64,000 nt of DNA from the NCBI RefSeq assembly GCF_001705435.1, contig NZ_MDEN01000069.1, forward strand, positions 310,001 to 374,000, given 5' to 3'. Shown piece by piece: positions 51,973-60,894 of the stretch. A model generated the notes under the pieces. The model ran no database searches. It had not been told where the DNA came from and worked only from the letters and a program-made list of their open reading frames with translations. Positions within the stretch are counted from its first letter, which is position 1. Every line of letters begins with the position of its first letter. The translations under genes and the position numbers were made by a program. The DNA comes from Pseudomonas graminis (lineage in GTDB: Bacteria > Pseudomonadota > Gammaproteobacteria > Pseudomonadales > Pseudomonadaceae).

Positions 51973-53478
51973 TTAGCGGTCCTTGTCGTCCCGCCCGCGC
52001 AGCAGGTTGTTGGGCATCGCCAGTGCAGCAGACAAACCCAGCAGCGACACGGCTGCGCTGGTGATCAACAGGTGCTGAAAGGTCATCGACAGCTGCCCGC
52101 GCAGCAATTCAAGCGCGGGACCGCTAGCGGCGTGCAGACTGTCCATCAGCACATTGCCCGAGCCTTCGCCCGGGATCGAACTGCCGCCGACCTGGGCAAT
52201 CCCTGAACCGGCGAGCATCGCCAGCAGCAGTGCTGACATCGTTGCGACACCGACTGCACCGCCCAATGACCGAAACAGGTTGGTCGTACTGGTCGCCACG
52301 CCCATGTCTTTAACCTCCACCGAGTTCTGCGTGCCCACCAGCGAGGTCGGAAACTGCATGCCGCTGGCGATGCCGGTGAGGACCATGAACAGGCTCGTCA
52401 GAAGGGCCGACTGCGGCGGCGTGAAGGCGATACCGAGGATTGCCAGCGGCATCAACGCCGCGCCGGTGAGGATGATCGGTCTGTAGCGGCCCGTCAGCGA
52501 AGTGCGGCGGCCACCAAAGTACGCGCCGATAGGCATGCCGATCGCCAGTGGCATCAGGTGCAACGCCGCGCTGTCGGCCCCCGCACCGGTGACGGTCTGA
52601 AAGCGCAACGGCAGCAGCACGATGAGCGAAATGGCCTGAAAGCTGGTGAAGAAAATCGTGCACCAGCAGAGCACCGCGCTGCGATTGGCGAACAGGTGCA
52701 TGGGCAGCAGAGGCTCGCGAGTGCGCCGCTCATACAGCACAAAAATCAGCAGTGCGAGCAGCGCCACCGACAGTTGCAGGACCACCGACTCGTCGCGCCA
52801 GCTGCGACCCTGGCCGATTTCGGTAATGCCCAGCAGCAACGACGTCAGGCCGATGATCATGAGCACCGTGCCCAGGTAGTCGATCACCGGTTTGCGTTGG
52901 GGGATCGGCAGGCCCACCAGCGTTTTGCGCGCCACCCACCAGGCCGCCAGCCCCAGCGGGAGATTGATAATGAACACCCAGCGCCACGACAGGTACTCGG
53001 TCATGAAGCCGCCGAGCACCGGCCCGGCGACGCTCGCCGCGGCGTACATGCCGCTGAAGTAACCCTGATAGCGACCGCGCTCCCGGGGCGGAACGATGTC
53101 GCCGATGATCGCCTGGCTCACGGACACCATGCCGCCGGCGCCGATGCCTTGCAGCACCCGCGCCAGCACCAGTTGCTCCATGCTCTGGGCCATGGCGCAG
53201 AACAGCGAGGCGAGGGTAAAGGTCGCCAGCCCGAACAGCATCAAGCGGCGCCGGCCATATAAATCCCCCAGCTTGCCGTAAATCGGCACGGCCACGGTGA
53301 GCGCGACCATGTAGGCCGAGATCACCCAGGCGAGCAGGTCGAAATCCTGGAATTGGGCGGAGATGGCCGGCATTGAGACCGCGACGATGGTCTGATCCAG
53401 CGCGCTGAGAAACACGGCCATCATCAGCGCAAACAGAATGCTGCGGATGTCCGGACGGGGTTGATTAAGGCTCGTCAC
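51973..53478 (-). CDS. DHA2-family (EmrB/QacA) multidrug exporter, 14 TM
   Basis: 501-residue MFS protein with 14 membrane segments. Motifs: VFLSALDQTIVAVSMPAISAQF (motif D1), GKLGDLYGRRRLMLFG (motif A) and LQGIGAGGMVSVSQAIIGDI (motif B/C region). Exports drugs or toxic compounds in exchange for protons. Convergent with the Cache gene. No regulator adjacent on the same strand. Substrate unknown. Confidence 0.9.
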   Translation of the reverse strand: MTSLNQPRPDIRSILFALMMAVFLSALDQTIVAVSMPAISAQFQDFDLLAWVISAYMVALTVAVPIYGKLGDLYGRRRLMLFGLATFTLASLFCAMAQSMEQLVLARVLQGIGAGGMVSVSQAIIGDIVPPRERGRYQGYFSGMYAAASVAGPVLGGFMTEYLSWRWVFIINLPLGLAAWWVARKTLVGLPIPQRKPVIDYLGTVLMIIGLTSLLLGITEIGQGRSWRDESVVLQLSVALLALLIFVLYERRTREPLLPMHLFANRSAVLCWCTIFFTSFQAISLIVLLPLRFQTVTGAGADSAALHLMPLAIGMPIGAYFGGRRTSLTGRYRPIILTGAALMPLAILGIAFTPPQSALLTSLFMVLTGIASGMQFPTSLVGTQNSVEVKDMGVATSTTNLFRSLGGAVGVATMSALLLAMLAGSGIAQVGGSSIPGEGSGNVLMDSLHAASGPALELLRGQLSMTFQHLLITSAAVSLLGLSAALAMPNNLLRGRDDKDR

Positions 53479-53621
53479 AGATGAGACTCGACTGGCAGAT
53501 TGACCCGCTGAACATCCGCAGGAATTTGCGCCAAGTCTAGTCCGTTAGCTTGCTAATCGATAGCAGGCTGTGGGGATTTTCGCAGTACGTTGACCCGCGT
53601 AACGTCGACCGGCAGTTGCCG

Positions 53622-53798
53622 TCAACGAAGGGCGCTGAACGTCGCATCAGTGGGCATGCAATGCCCCATCGTGCAGACCACCGCCACGCGGGGCGTCTGC
53701 CGCATTTGTTCGATTCGGTAAGCACCTGCGGCGTACAGGCTCAACACGGCAGTAACGGCGACGACATAAACGCACTGTCTTTTTATTGTGGTTCTCAT
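53622..53798 (-). CDS. Possible small membrane/exported protein
   Basis: 58 residues from ATG 53798, with GAGG eight bases upstream. A basic start (MRTTIKRQ), one membrane helix (CVYVVAVTAVLSLYAAGAY), and a short tail with CTMGHC, a C-x4-C pair that could bind metal or form a disulfide. Coding status is plausible rather than certain. Confidence 0.45.
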   Translation of the reverse strand: MRTTIKRQCVYVVAVTAVLSLYAAGAYRIEQMRQTPRVAVVCTMGHCMPTDATFSALR

Positions 53799-53938
53799 GA
53801 CATTTGCCTCGATCCGGTAGGATAACTGTTTCAGAGCGGACACTGTCAGTGTAGGTCGCTATCGGCGAGTGGACCGGGCGATGGGGATTGAATGTTTGTA
53901 TCAGCCGGGCCGTTGATGAAGAGCCAGCATTGCGCCGC

Positions 53939-54841
53939 TCAGCCGATGCGCCGCTCAGCCGCCTGCAGCGACAGCCAGTCCAGCAGATCCTGCAGTGGGG
54001 AAGGAACGCTGGCGCCTTTGGGGTGCACGAAGTAATACGCCGCGCCGGTCCGGACTTTTAGTTCGAACGGCATGACCAGGCGCCCCGCGCTCAGGTCTTC
54101 GCCGATCAGCGACCAGTCGCCAATGGCAACCCCCGTCCCTTGTGAGGCGACCGTCATCGCCAGGTCCATCGTGTCGAAGTGCTGACCGTGCTCGACATGG
54201 CTCAGCTCCGCTCCGGCGGCCTTCAGCCACAGCGTCCAGTCACGCTCGTCGAGGGTGGGGTGCAGGAGCATGTGCCGTTCCAGATCGGCGGCGCGGGCGA
54301 GGGGATTGCTGGACGCCAGGGACGGCGAGCACACCGGCGTCAGTTGTTCGTCTAACAGGTGCTGCACGTGACTGGAATCAACCGGTTTCGCGCCGAACAC
54401 CACGGCGGCATCGAAATCCTCACGCCTAAAATCCACCGTGTGCGCGCTCGTCGTGGTCAGTTGCACCGGCACATCAGGCCGTTCTTTCTGCCACTGCATC
54501 AGGCGCGGTAACAACCAGCGGCTGATGCAGGTCGGTGCCTTGATTTGCAGCGCCCTCGGTCTGGCATCGACTTGATCCACCGCCGCCTCGATCAGGCTGA
54601 ACACTTGCTCAATGCGCGGCAGCAGCTCGCGGCCCTGGGCGGTCAGGCTCAAGCCACGGGCCTGACGATTGAACAGGCGATAGCCCAAGTGAGCTTCCAG
54701 CCCGGCGATCTGCCGGCTGACGGCGCCCTGAGTGAGGTGCAGCGCCTCCGCAGCCCGGGTGAAATTGCAGCACTTCGCCGTGATCAGGAACGTATGCAGC
54801 GCGGGCAGGGGAGGAAGGCGTTTCATCGGCGGGTTAGCCAT
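53939..54841 (-). CDS. LysR-family regulator, GcvA-like
   Basis: 300 residues. N-terminal helix-turn-helix LPALHTFLITAKCCNFTRAAEALHLTQGAVSRQI in outline, followed by a LysR effector domain. The LPxLxxF start and RLFNRQARGLSLT wing place it in the GcvA/AmpR branch. Starts at 54841 or at the internal ATG 54826. Divergent from the decarboxylase gene 130 bases away, which it probably controls. Confidence 0.88.
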   Translation of the reverse strand: MANPPMKRLPPLPALHTFLITAKCCNFTRAAEALHLTQGAVSRQIAGLEAHLGYRLFNRQARGLSLTAQGRELLPRIEQVFSLIEAAVDQVDARPRALQIKAPTCISRWLLPRLMQWQKERPDVPVQLTTTSAHTVDFRREDFDAAVVFGAKPVDSSHVQHLLDEQLTPVCSPSLASSNPLARAADLERHMLLHPTLDERDWTLWLKAAGAELSHVEHGQHFDTMDLAMTVASQGTGVAIGDWSLIGEDLSAGRLVMPFELKVRTGAAYYFVHPKGASVPSPLQDLLDWLSLQAAERRIG

Positions 54842-54971
54842 GAGCTGAGGACATGGCTAAGCATGACATTTTATGCGTTGTGGTCGATACGGCCCGCAGC
54901 TTCAATAGTCGCCTATCGAGCCTGGCACATTGCGGGCGGCGTTGCGACAGGCATACGAAAGGGGCAGACAC

Positions 54972-56603
54972 ATGGCGACGTGCGGGGAAGTGCTGGTCAG
55001 GTTGCTGGAAGGCTACGGGGTCGAGCGGGTGTTCGGGATTCCAGGGGTGCACACGGTTGAGCTGTACCGAGGGCTGGCCGGTTCGTCGATCACCCACATC
55101 ACCCCGCGCCATGAACAGGGCGCAGGCTTCATGGCCGATGGATATGCGCGCACGCGAGGCAAGCCGGGCGTGTGCTTCATCATTACCGGCCCCGGCATGA
55201 CCAATATCAGCACCGCGATGGGCCAGGCCTATGGGGACTCGATCCCGATGCTGGTGATTTCCAGCGTGCAGTCGCGCAGTCAGTTGGGCGGCGGTCGCGG
55301 CAAGCTGCATGAACTGCCGTCCCAGAGTGCGCTGGTCGCGGGCGTCGCGGCGTTTTCTCATACGCTGATGTCAGCGGCCGAGTTGCCGTCGGTGCTGGCC
55401 CGGGCGTTTGCGGTGTTTCAAGCAGCGCGGCCGCGTCCGGTGCATATCGAGATTCCGCTGGATGTGCTGGTGGAAAATGCCGACGCCCTGCTGCACAGCC
55501 AGCCGGTCTCGGTAAGCCGCGCCGGACCGGCACCCGCTGCGATCCGGCACATGGCGAATCTGCTCGCCACGGCGCAACGGCCTCTGATTCTTGCGGGAGG
55601 CGGCGCCATTGACGCCGCCCCGGCATTGACGCGTCTGGCCGAACGGCTCGGCGCGCCGGTCGCGCTGACCATCAACGCCAAAGGCATGCTGCCGGGCGCT
55701 CACCCGCTGCTGATAGGTTCGACGCAGTCCCTCGATGCCACCCGTGAGGTCATTGAAAACGCCGACGTGGTGCTGGCCATCGGTACTGAACTGGCCGAGA
55801 CCGATTACGACATTACCTTTCAGGGCCACTTCAAAATTCCGGGCGCGTTGCTGCGCATCGACATCGACCCCGATCAGACTGTGCGCAACTTTCCGCCAAC
55901 GGTTGCGCTGGTCTCCGACGCTCAACACGCCGCTGAAGCCTTGGTGGACGCGCTGGCCGGCGAATTGCTGGCGCCACGCAGCCAAGACTGGGGCGCTGCG
56001 CGGGTTGCCGCGCTGAAAACGAGTCTTGAGGCGAACTGGGACGATGCCACCCGTGGGCAGACGCTGTTCTTGCAAACGGTGCTTGAAGTATTGCCGGAAG
56101 CCGTGATCGTGGGCGACTCCACCCAGCCCGTCTACACCGGCAACCTGACCCTGGACCTCGACAAGCCTCGCCGCTGGTTCAATTCCTCCACCGGTTACGG
56201 AACCCTGGGCTACGCCTTGCCCGCCGCCGTGGGGGCGTGGCTGGGCAGTCGCGACGCCGGAGAGTCCAATCCTGTCGTGTGCCTGATTGGCGACGGCGGC
56301 CTGCAGTTCACCTTGTCCGAACTGGCGAGTGCGGTGGAAGCGCGAACGCCCATCGTGGTGCTGCTGTGGAATAACCAGGGTTACGATGAGATCAAGAAGT
56401 ACATGGTCAACCGCGCCATCGAGCCCATCGGTGTCGACATCTACACGCCCGATTTCATCGGCGTCGCCACAGCACTGGGATGCGCCGCGGAGGCGGTTGG
56501 CAGCGTTGAGCAACTGACCACGGCCCTCAACTCAGCCAGCCAGCGTGACGGCCCGACGTTGATCGAGATCGACCAGAAGCGCTGGATGAGCAGCATCGGC
56601 TGA
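54972..56603 (+). CDS. aruI: Thiamine-diphosphate decarboxylase, AruI-like
   Basis: 543 residues. The catalytic Glu is Glu48 in PRHEQGAGFMADGYAR; the ThDP motif GDGG...NN is visible late in the chain (GDGGLQFTLSELASAVEART then LLWNN). The phrases FGIPGVHTVELYRGL and CFIITGPGMTNI recall AruI, 5-guanidino-2-oxopentanoate decarboxylase of the arginine transaminase route. No aruH transaminase or aruRS is nearby, so the substrate may differ. Start at 54972 lacks the upstream tail of the frame, which runs back to 54930. Confidence 0.78.
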   Translation: MATCGEVLVRLLEGYGVERVFGIPGVHTVELYRGLAGSSITHITPRHEQGAGFMADGYARTRGKPGVCFIITGPGMTNISTAMGQAYGDSIPMLVISSVQSRSQLGGGRGKLHELPSQSALVAGVAAFSHTLMSAAELPSVLARAFAVFQAARPRPVHIEIPLDVLVENADALLHSQPVSVSRAGPAPAAIRHMANLLATAQRPLILAGGGAIDAAPALTRLAERLGAPVALTINAKGMLPGAHPLLIGSTQSLDATREVIENADVVLAIGTELAETDYDITFQGHFKIPGALLRIDIDPDQTVRNFPPTVALVSDAQHAAEALVDALAGELLAPRSQDWGAARVAALKTSLEANWDDATRGQTLFLQTVLEVLPEAVIVGDSTQPVYTGNLTLDLDKPRRWFNSSTGYGTLGYALPAAVGAWLGSRDAGESNPVVCLIGDGGLQFTLSELASAVEARTPIVVLLWNNQGYDEIKKYMVNRAIEPIGVDIYTPDFIGVATALGCAAEAVGSVEQLTTALNSASQRDGPTLIEIDQKRWMSSIG

Positions 56604-56629
56604 CGTCTTACTTCGACTGAGCGGCGCGT

Positions 56630-57583
56630 TCAAACCGTGCTGCGCAGGCGCGCCAGGTCCCGCAGTGGTGGCGCGCCGAACAGGCGGCTGTATTCGCGGC
56701 TGAACTGCGAGGCGCTTTCATAGCCGACCCGGTAACCGGCGGCGGACGCTTCCAGGCCGTCCGCCAGCATCAACCGTCGGGCCTCCTGCAGACGCAGTTG
56801 CTTCTGGTATTGCAGCGGGCTCATGGCGGTGACGGACTTGAAACGGTGGTGCAGCGTCGAGACGCTCAGGTTCACCTCTCTCGCCAGATCTTCAATGCGC
56901 AGCGGCTCCTGGAAATGGTCGTTGAGCCACTTGATCGCCTGGGTGACGCGATGGGTCTGGCAGTTGGAGATGGCGATTTCATACAGCCGATGCCCTTCGC
57001 TCCCACGCAGGAGTCGATAAAGGATCTCCCGATTGATCAGCGGGGCGAGCATGGGAATGTCTTTTGGCGTGTCCAGCAGACGGATCAGGCGGATGACAGC
57101 GTCGAGCAGCTGAGCGTCGATCCGCTCGACGTACATGCCGCGCCCGCTGTGACGCGTCGGTACGCTCATCGGCCCTGCTTCGGCGATCAGCGCGTTGATT
57201 TCCACCGGATCGATTTCCAGGCGCAAGGCCAGATGCGGCTCTTCCGGGGTCGCGTAAATCACCTTGCCGCTGATGGGCAGCGCCACTGACAGCACCAGGT
57301 AGTTGAGCGGGTCGTAGGTGTACAGCTCGCCGCCCAGCGTCACGTCCTTGCGGCCCTGAGCCATGATGCACAGCGCCGGCTGCACCAGCCCCGGCACCGA
57401 TTGCGACGGGCGATCGTGCCGCACCATGAACAACGGTTTGATCACCGTCTGGAAACTGCCGTCGACGGGGGCATGCCGGCGGATCAGATCTGCCAGCTCG
57501 GCGCGCTGTTGCGTCATCTGCGCGCTCAGCTCGGCAACAGGTCGAGCATCCGGAGCGGACGGCGCAAAAGCGGATAACGACAT
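56630..57583 (-). CDS. AraC-family regulator with CupT-type N-terminal domain
   Basis: 317 residues. N-terminal cupin-like ligand domain (PLFMVRHDRPSQSVPGLVQPALCIMAQG in outline) and C-terminal double helix-turn-helix (RIEDLAREVNLSVSTLHHRFK and ASAAGYRVGYESASQFSREYSRLF). Start at 57583 follows GGAACTCCCC on the minus strand. Convergent with the decarboxylase and divergent from the ABM gene, the likely target. Confidence 0.88.
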   Translation of the reverse strand: MSLSAFAPSAPDARPVAELSAQMTQQRAELADLIRRHAPVDGSFQTVIKPLFMVRHDRPSQSVPGLVQPALCIMAQGRKDVTLGGELYTYDPLNYLVLSVALPISGKVIYATPEEPHLALRLEIDPVEINALIAEAGPMSVPTRHSGRGMYVERIDAQLLDAVIRLIRLLDTPKDIPMLAPLINREILYRLLRGSEGHRLYEIAISNCQTHRVTQAIKWLNDHFQEPLRIEDLAREVNLSVSTLHHRFKSVTAMSPLQYQKQLRLQEARRLMLADGLEASAAGYRVGYESASQFSREYSRLFGAPPLRDLARLRSTV

Positions 57584-57952
57584 GGGGAGTTCCTCTGGAC
57601 AGGGCGTTGATGCAGCACAGCTTATTTTTGGGCAAGCGCAAGCGTTAGGCGAATCCTGCCGAATGCTTGCCTGATTCTGTTGCCGATGTGTTGCGTTGCC
57701 ATGAACGGGCCCTGTTCGCCCGGGATCGTTGCTCGAAAGTCCACAGGCATCACGCGACCCAGCGACGAGAGCGGCCGTCACTATGAACCTGCCAGCGCAG
57801 AATCAGGCAATAACCGCGCAGTAATTGGCTACCGCAGGGTGCGCGTCTGCCCCTAACCTTCACTTCCCGCCGCCGCCTGTTCCACGGATGCCAGATCCCG
57901 AATCGCGGCACGCCTGCTTAAGCCAAGCACGTAAAGAGAAGGAGCGCAGAGC
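57584..57952. promoter_or_regulatory. Divergent control region, AraC gene versus ABM gene
   Basis: About 370 bases without a supported gene between divergent starts. It should contain the binding sites of the AraC regulator. No clear direct repeats were identified by eye. Confidence 0.4.
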
Positions 57953-58306
57953 ATGCTAAATACGTCAGTCGTGAGCCATTGGGTCTCCGTCCGCGCCCGG
58001 CCCGGACACAGTGCGCAGCTGGGCGCCCGCTTGAGCAGCCTGATCAACCCGTCCGCTGCCGCGTCGGGTTGCCTGCACTTCGCGCTGCAGAAATCCATGA
58101 CCGACGACGACCTCTGGGTCATTACCGGCTCCTGGGCCGACCCCTCCGCAATGAACGACTGGTTCGCCGCGCCTGAGCTCAACCTGTTTTCCGAACTGGT
58201 GACCGAGTTGCTGGTGGCGAGCCTCGACTTTCAAACCTTCGCCACGGTATCGACGGCTCAGGCACAGACGGTTGATGTCCCTATAGGTGCTCGCTTGGCG
58301 GGCTAA
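57953..58306 (+). CDS. ABM-domain protein, putative quinol monooxygenase
   Basis: 117 residues forming one antibiotic-biosynthesis-monooxygenase (dimeric ferredoxin-like) fold: WVSVRARPGHSAQLGARL, SGCLHFALQKSM, LWVITGSWADPSAMNDWF. Such proteins oxidise quinols or serve as aldehyde/quinone-detoxifying enzymes. AAGGAG eight bases upstream marks the ATG at 57953. Divergent from the AraC regulator. Confidence 0.8.
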   Translation: MLNTSVVSHWVSVRARPGHSAQLGARLSSLINPSAAASGCLHFALQKSMTDDDLWVITGSWADPSAMNDWFAAPELNLFSELVTELLVASLDFQTFATVSTAQAQTVDVPIGARLAG

Positions 58307-58424
58307 CAGGTTTCGGTGCTATTGCTCGGTTGCAGCCGATAAGGCCTGCGAAGAAAACCTTTCAGGTGTTCGAGCGCCTGCGTTTAAAATCCTGCCTTCA
58401 TTTTTCCAGGCAGGACGTCGGACC

Positions 58425-58664
58425 ATGGCACGCAAAGAATTCCAGCATCACGAGGCCGTTTCGGCAGCGGTCCCCGGTGACGACGGCTACAGTGCCGCGA
58501 TCGCCGTCAAGGCTCGGGTCATGGGCGGGGCGCCAACCTTTCATCGCGTCCTCGCCGAACAGAAATTCCCAACCGCGCTCGCCGCTGACGACGCCGCCGT
58601 AAAAGAGCTGGAGCGGCTCGCCGACGTCACCCAAGAGGGCGAGCTGGTGTTCGCCCAGGATTGA
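58425..58664 (+). CDS. Small conserved-looking hypothetical protein
   Basis: 79 residues (MARKEFQHHEAVSAAVPGDD and onward). Soluble, mixed composition, no motif recognised. GGA lies before the ATG at 58425. Its stop directly abuts the stop of the convergent flavin reductase gene. Confidence 0.6.
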   Translation: MARKEFQHHEAVSAAVPGDDGYSAAIAVKARVMGGAPTFHRVLAEQKFPTALAADDAAVKELERLADVTQEGELVFAQD

Positions 58665-59288
58665 TCAGACGTTCGGCCGGTACATCTTGAACAGCGACTC
58701 TGCGCTCAGCTGGAAATAGTCAGCCGGGCCGCCGCCGCGCAGGATGGGCTCGCCGGCTGCGGTGTCATACACACCTTCCTTCAGCAGCCGCTTGGCGATA
58801 TGCACCGCCACCACTTCCCCCAGAATCAGCCAGCTCGGCACCACTTCCTTGTCGGCGCGTTGCAGCTGGATGATCTGCGTGACTTTGCATTCGAACGAAA
58901 CCGGCGTCTCCTTGACCCTCGGCACGGCAACGATGCGCGACGGTTCTGCGGTAAGGCCCGCCAGCTCGAACTCACTCACGTCTGCCGGCACTGCCGCGCA
59001 ACTCATGTTCATCTGCTCGGCCAGGCTGCGCGTGGCGAGGTTCCAGACGAACTCGCCGGTCTGTTCGATGTTGTTCAGGCTGTCTTTGCGACCGATGCTG
59101 CAGAACCCGATGATGGGCGGTACATAGTTGAAGGCGTTGAAGAAGCTGTAGGGCGCCAGGTTCAGCTTTCCCTCTGCGTCCTGGGACGAGATCCAGCCGA
59201 TCGGACGTGGGCCCACGATAGCGTTGAACGGGTCGTGGGGCAGTCCATGACCTTTGGACGGTTCGTAGAAATGAATATCGTCTGACAT
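58665..59288 (-). CDS. Flavin reductase-like FMN-binding protein
   Basis: 207 residues of the flavin_reduct / DIM6-NTAB family. N-terminal segment NAIVGPRPIGWISSQDAEG, then NLAPYSFFNAFNYVPPIIGF (FMN phosphate and isoalloxazine region) and GEVVAVHI. Typical members reduce FMN with NAD(P)H or bind FMN for an oxidoreductase partner. No partner monooxygenase adjoins other than the ABM gene 360 bases away on the opposite strand. Substrate unknown. Confidence 0.85.
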   Translation of the reverse strand: MSDDIHFYEPSKGHGLPHDPFNAIVGPRPIGWISSQDAEGKLNLAPYSFFNAFNYVPPIIGFCSIGRKDSLNNIEQTGEFVWNLATRSLAEQMNMSCAAVPADVSEFELAGLTAEPSRIVAVPRVKETPVSFECKVTQIIQLQRADKEVVPSWLILGEVVAVHIAKRLLKEGVYDTAAGEPILRGGGPADYFQLSAESLFKMYRPNV

Positions 59289-59407
59289 GGTGTGTTCCTG
59301 AATGTGGGGGTGCGGGCGTGCCGGCCACGGTGAGTGCGTTCACGGAATGCAGGCCGACATAGTGCAAGGCATTGGATGAGGATTCCAGCGACCTCCGAAC
59401 CCCGCGC

Positions 59408-59435
59408 AAAAAAAAAGCCCGACAAGTGTCGGGCT
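59408..59435 (-). terminator. Rho-independent terminator of the first repeat-protein gene
   Basis: On the minus strand AGCCCGACA (59435-59427) pairs with TGTCGGGCT (59424-59416), followed by a T9 run. It ends the transcript from 59814. Confidence 0.9.
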
Positions 59436-59490
59436 ACAAAGGGAGTTCAGGAGGTGGAACATGAAGCGGTGGGCATGGTGCGGATAACGC

Positions 59491-59814
59491 TTAGCTGGCG
59501 CGATTGGCACCGACGCGATCGGCGCCGTCAGCGGCCAGACGGTTTGCACCGATATGGTCAGCGCCATCGGCAGCCTGGCGGTTGTTACCTACGCGGTCAG
59601 CGCCGTCGGCGGCGAGGCGATTGGCACCAACGTGATCGGAACCATCGGAAGCCTGACGATACGAACCGGTGTGCGACGCATTGGTGTGGGAAGAACCGCC
59701 TTCTGCGACAACAGTGCCGTTAAATGCAGAGTGCTGTTCGGAAACAGGCAGAGCGAATGCGCTCGATGCCAGAATGGACAAACTAATACCAAAAATAATA
59801 TTCGACGTTTTCAT
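59491..59814 (-). CDS. Secreted tandem-repeat protein 1 (13-residue repeats)
   Basis: 107 residues: signal peptide MKTSNIIFGISLSILASSAFA, a linker containing VVAEGGSSHTN, then four copies of a 13-residue repeat at 53-104 with consensus R-[QL]-A-[AS]-D-G-[SA]-D-[HR]-[VI]-G-[AN]-N, ending RAS. Mature protein is Cys-free, rich in Asp, Gly and Ala and likely periplasmic or secreted. CTGGAGCAAC precedes the ATG, as in its paralogue at 60221. No function is known to me; the regular Asp/Asn spacing hints at a solenoid or ion-binding surface. Confidence 0.8.
   Translation of the reverse strand: MKTSNIIFGISLSILASSAFALPVSEQHSAFNGTVVAEGGSSHTNASHTGSYRQASDGSDHVGANRLAADGADRVGNNRQAADGADHIGANRLAADGADRVGANRAS
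59503..59658 (-). repeat. Four tandem 39-bp repeats in repeat protein 1
   Basis: Encodes residues 53-104. Alternation of S-D-H and A-D-R versions gives a 78-bp higher-order unit. Near-identical units occur in the paralogue. Confidence 0.9.
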
Positions 59815-60171
59815 GAGTGTTGCTCCAGTAAGTTCAATAATGTTTTCAACTTGGGAATGGAGCCAATGTTACGCGCGTGCCGATTAAGTTGAAGTTAACG
59901 CTGTTGCTATCGACCATCGCTAAAAATGATAGTGGGCTGGAGCGCCCGGTTTTAAAGCGTCGGCGAGACATTTGCGCTGGAATGGAGCAATTTTCACCGG
60001 CGAAGGCGAATTTGCCTGTTGACTCGGGTGGCTGTTATTTGGTAGGTCGGTGCGCAGCGGGAGGGGATCGGGCATGCCAGCTAAAGAAAACGAGATGGAT
60101 ACGCGATTCGCTGCTGACCCACATCTGTCAGGAGACCAGTCAAACCGAGGGTTTCAGGTTTCCACGTGCGG
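59815..60171. other. Spacer between the two repeat-protein genes
   Basis: About 360 bases without a supported gene. The part next to 59815 should contain the promoter of repeat protein 1. The plus-strand frame at 59877-60326 continues into the repeats and looks spurious. Confidence 0.5.
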
Positions 60172-60201
60172 AAAAAATTAAGCCCGGCATAAAGCCGGGC
60201 T
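60172..60201 (-). terminator. Rho-independent terminator of the second repeat-protein gene
   Basis: On the minus strand AGCCCGGC (60201-60194) pairs with GCCGGGCT (60188-60181), followed by TAATTTTTT. Confidence 0.88.
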
Positions 60202-60220
60202 GGGAGAACGACAGGGCGAA

Positions 60221-60646
60221 TCAGCTCAGGCGATTTGCACCAACATGGTCCGAGCCGTCAGCTGCCTGGCGATTGGCACCGACACGATCAGCGCCGTCAG
60301 CAGCGAGGCGGTTGGCACCAACGTGATCCGAACCATCAGCGGCCTGGCGGTTGTTACCCACACGGTCAGCGCCGTCAGCAGCGAGGCGGTTGGCACCAAC
60401 GTGATCCGAACCATCAGCGGCCTGGCGGTTGTTACCTACACGGTCAGCGCCGTCAGAAGCGAGGCGGTTGGCACCTACATGGTCCGAACCGTCAGCAGCG
60501 ACACGACCAATATTAGTGTGGGACGAGCCGTTTTCTGCAACGACCGCAGTATTAACTGCGTGCTGGGCATCAACAACGGGAAGTGCAAATGCGCTGCTGG
60601 CAAGAAGGGAGAAAGCGAGGCCGAAGATCAGTTTGTTAGTTTTCAT
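60221..60646 (-). CDS. Secreted tandem-repeat protein 2 (13-residue repeats)
   Basis: 141 residues: signal peptide MKTNKLIFGLAFSLLASSAFA, linker with VVAENGSSHTN, and seven 13-residue repeats at 48-138, ending RLS. Typical units are RQAADGSDHVGAN and RLAADGADRVGNN in alternation. It is a clear paralogue of the 59491 protein, with the same signal, linker, ribosome binding site and terminator layout, but three more repeats. ATG at 60646 is chosen; upstream frame to 60748 has no signal. Function unknown. Confidence 0.8.
   Translation of the reverse strand: MKTNKLIFGLAFSLLASSAFALPVVDAQHAVNTAVVAENGSSHTNIGRVAADGSDHVGANRLASDGADRVGNNRQAADGSDHVGANRLAADGADRVGNNRQAADGSDHVGANRLAADGADRVGANRQAADGSDHVGANRLS
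60233..60505 (-). repeat. Seven tandem 39-bp repeats in repeat protein 2
   Basis: Encodes residues 48-138. A 78-bp higher-order unit recurs almost unchanged, which points to recent expansion and possible copy-number change by slippage or recombination. Confidence 0.92.
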
Positions 60647-60810
60647 GGTAGTTGCTCCAGATCGATTTAATGAGTGGGTAACTCGGTATGGAGTGAACTT
60701 TACTCGCCTCAACATTATTAAGAAGTCAATCGCATTAGTAGCGATCATCGCTGAAATTGATACTGCGAAAAGCGATCGTTATTCATGCACTTAGCGGCTT
60801 CTGCGAATGC

Positions 60811-60840
60811 AAAAGGGCAGCTCATGTGCGTGAGCTGCCC
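60811..60840 (-). terminator. Rho-independent terminator of the kgtP-like gene
   Basis: On the minus strand GGGCAGCTCA (60840-60831) pairs with TGAGCTGCCC (60824-60815), followed by TTTTG. Confidence 0.85.
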
Positions 60841-60894
60841 TCGTTTTGCTGCCTTCAAGCGCTGGTCGAAGCGGCTAGCCAGCGCCGTTTCAGG

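Noticed and set aside
59877..60326. 149-codon plus-strand ORF entering the repeats
   Set aside because: Its repetitive end is the antisense of the 39-bp repeats; no promoter or start signal.
60233..60505. CRISPR-like array
   Set aside because: Repeats are contiguous with no unique spacers, and keep one reading frame with a signal peptide; they are coding tandem repeats.
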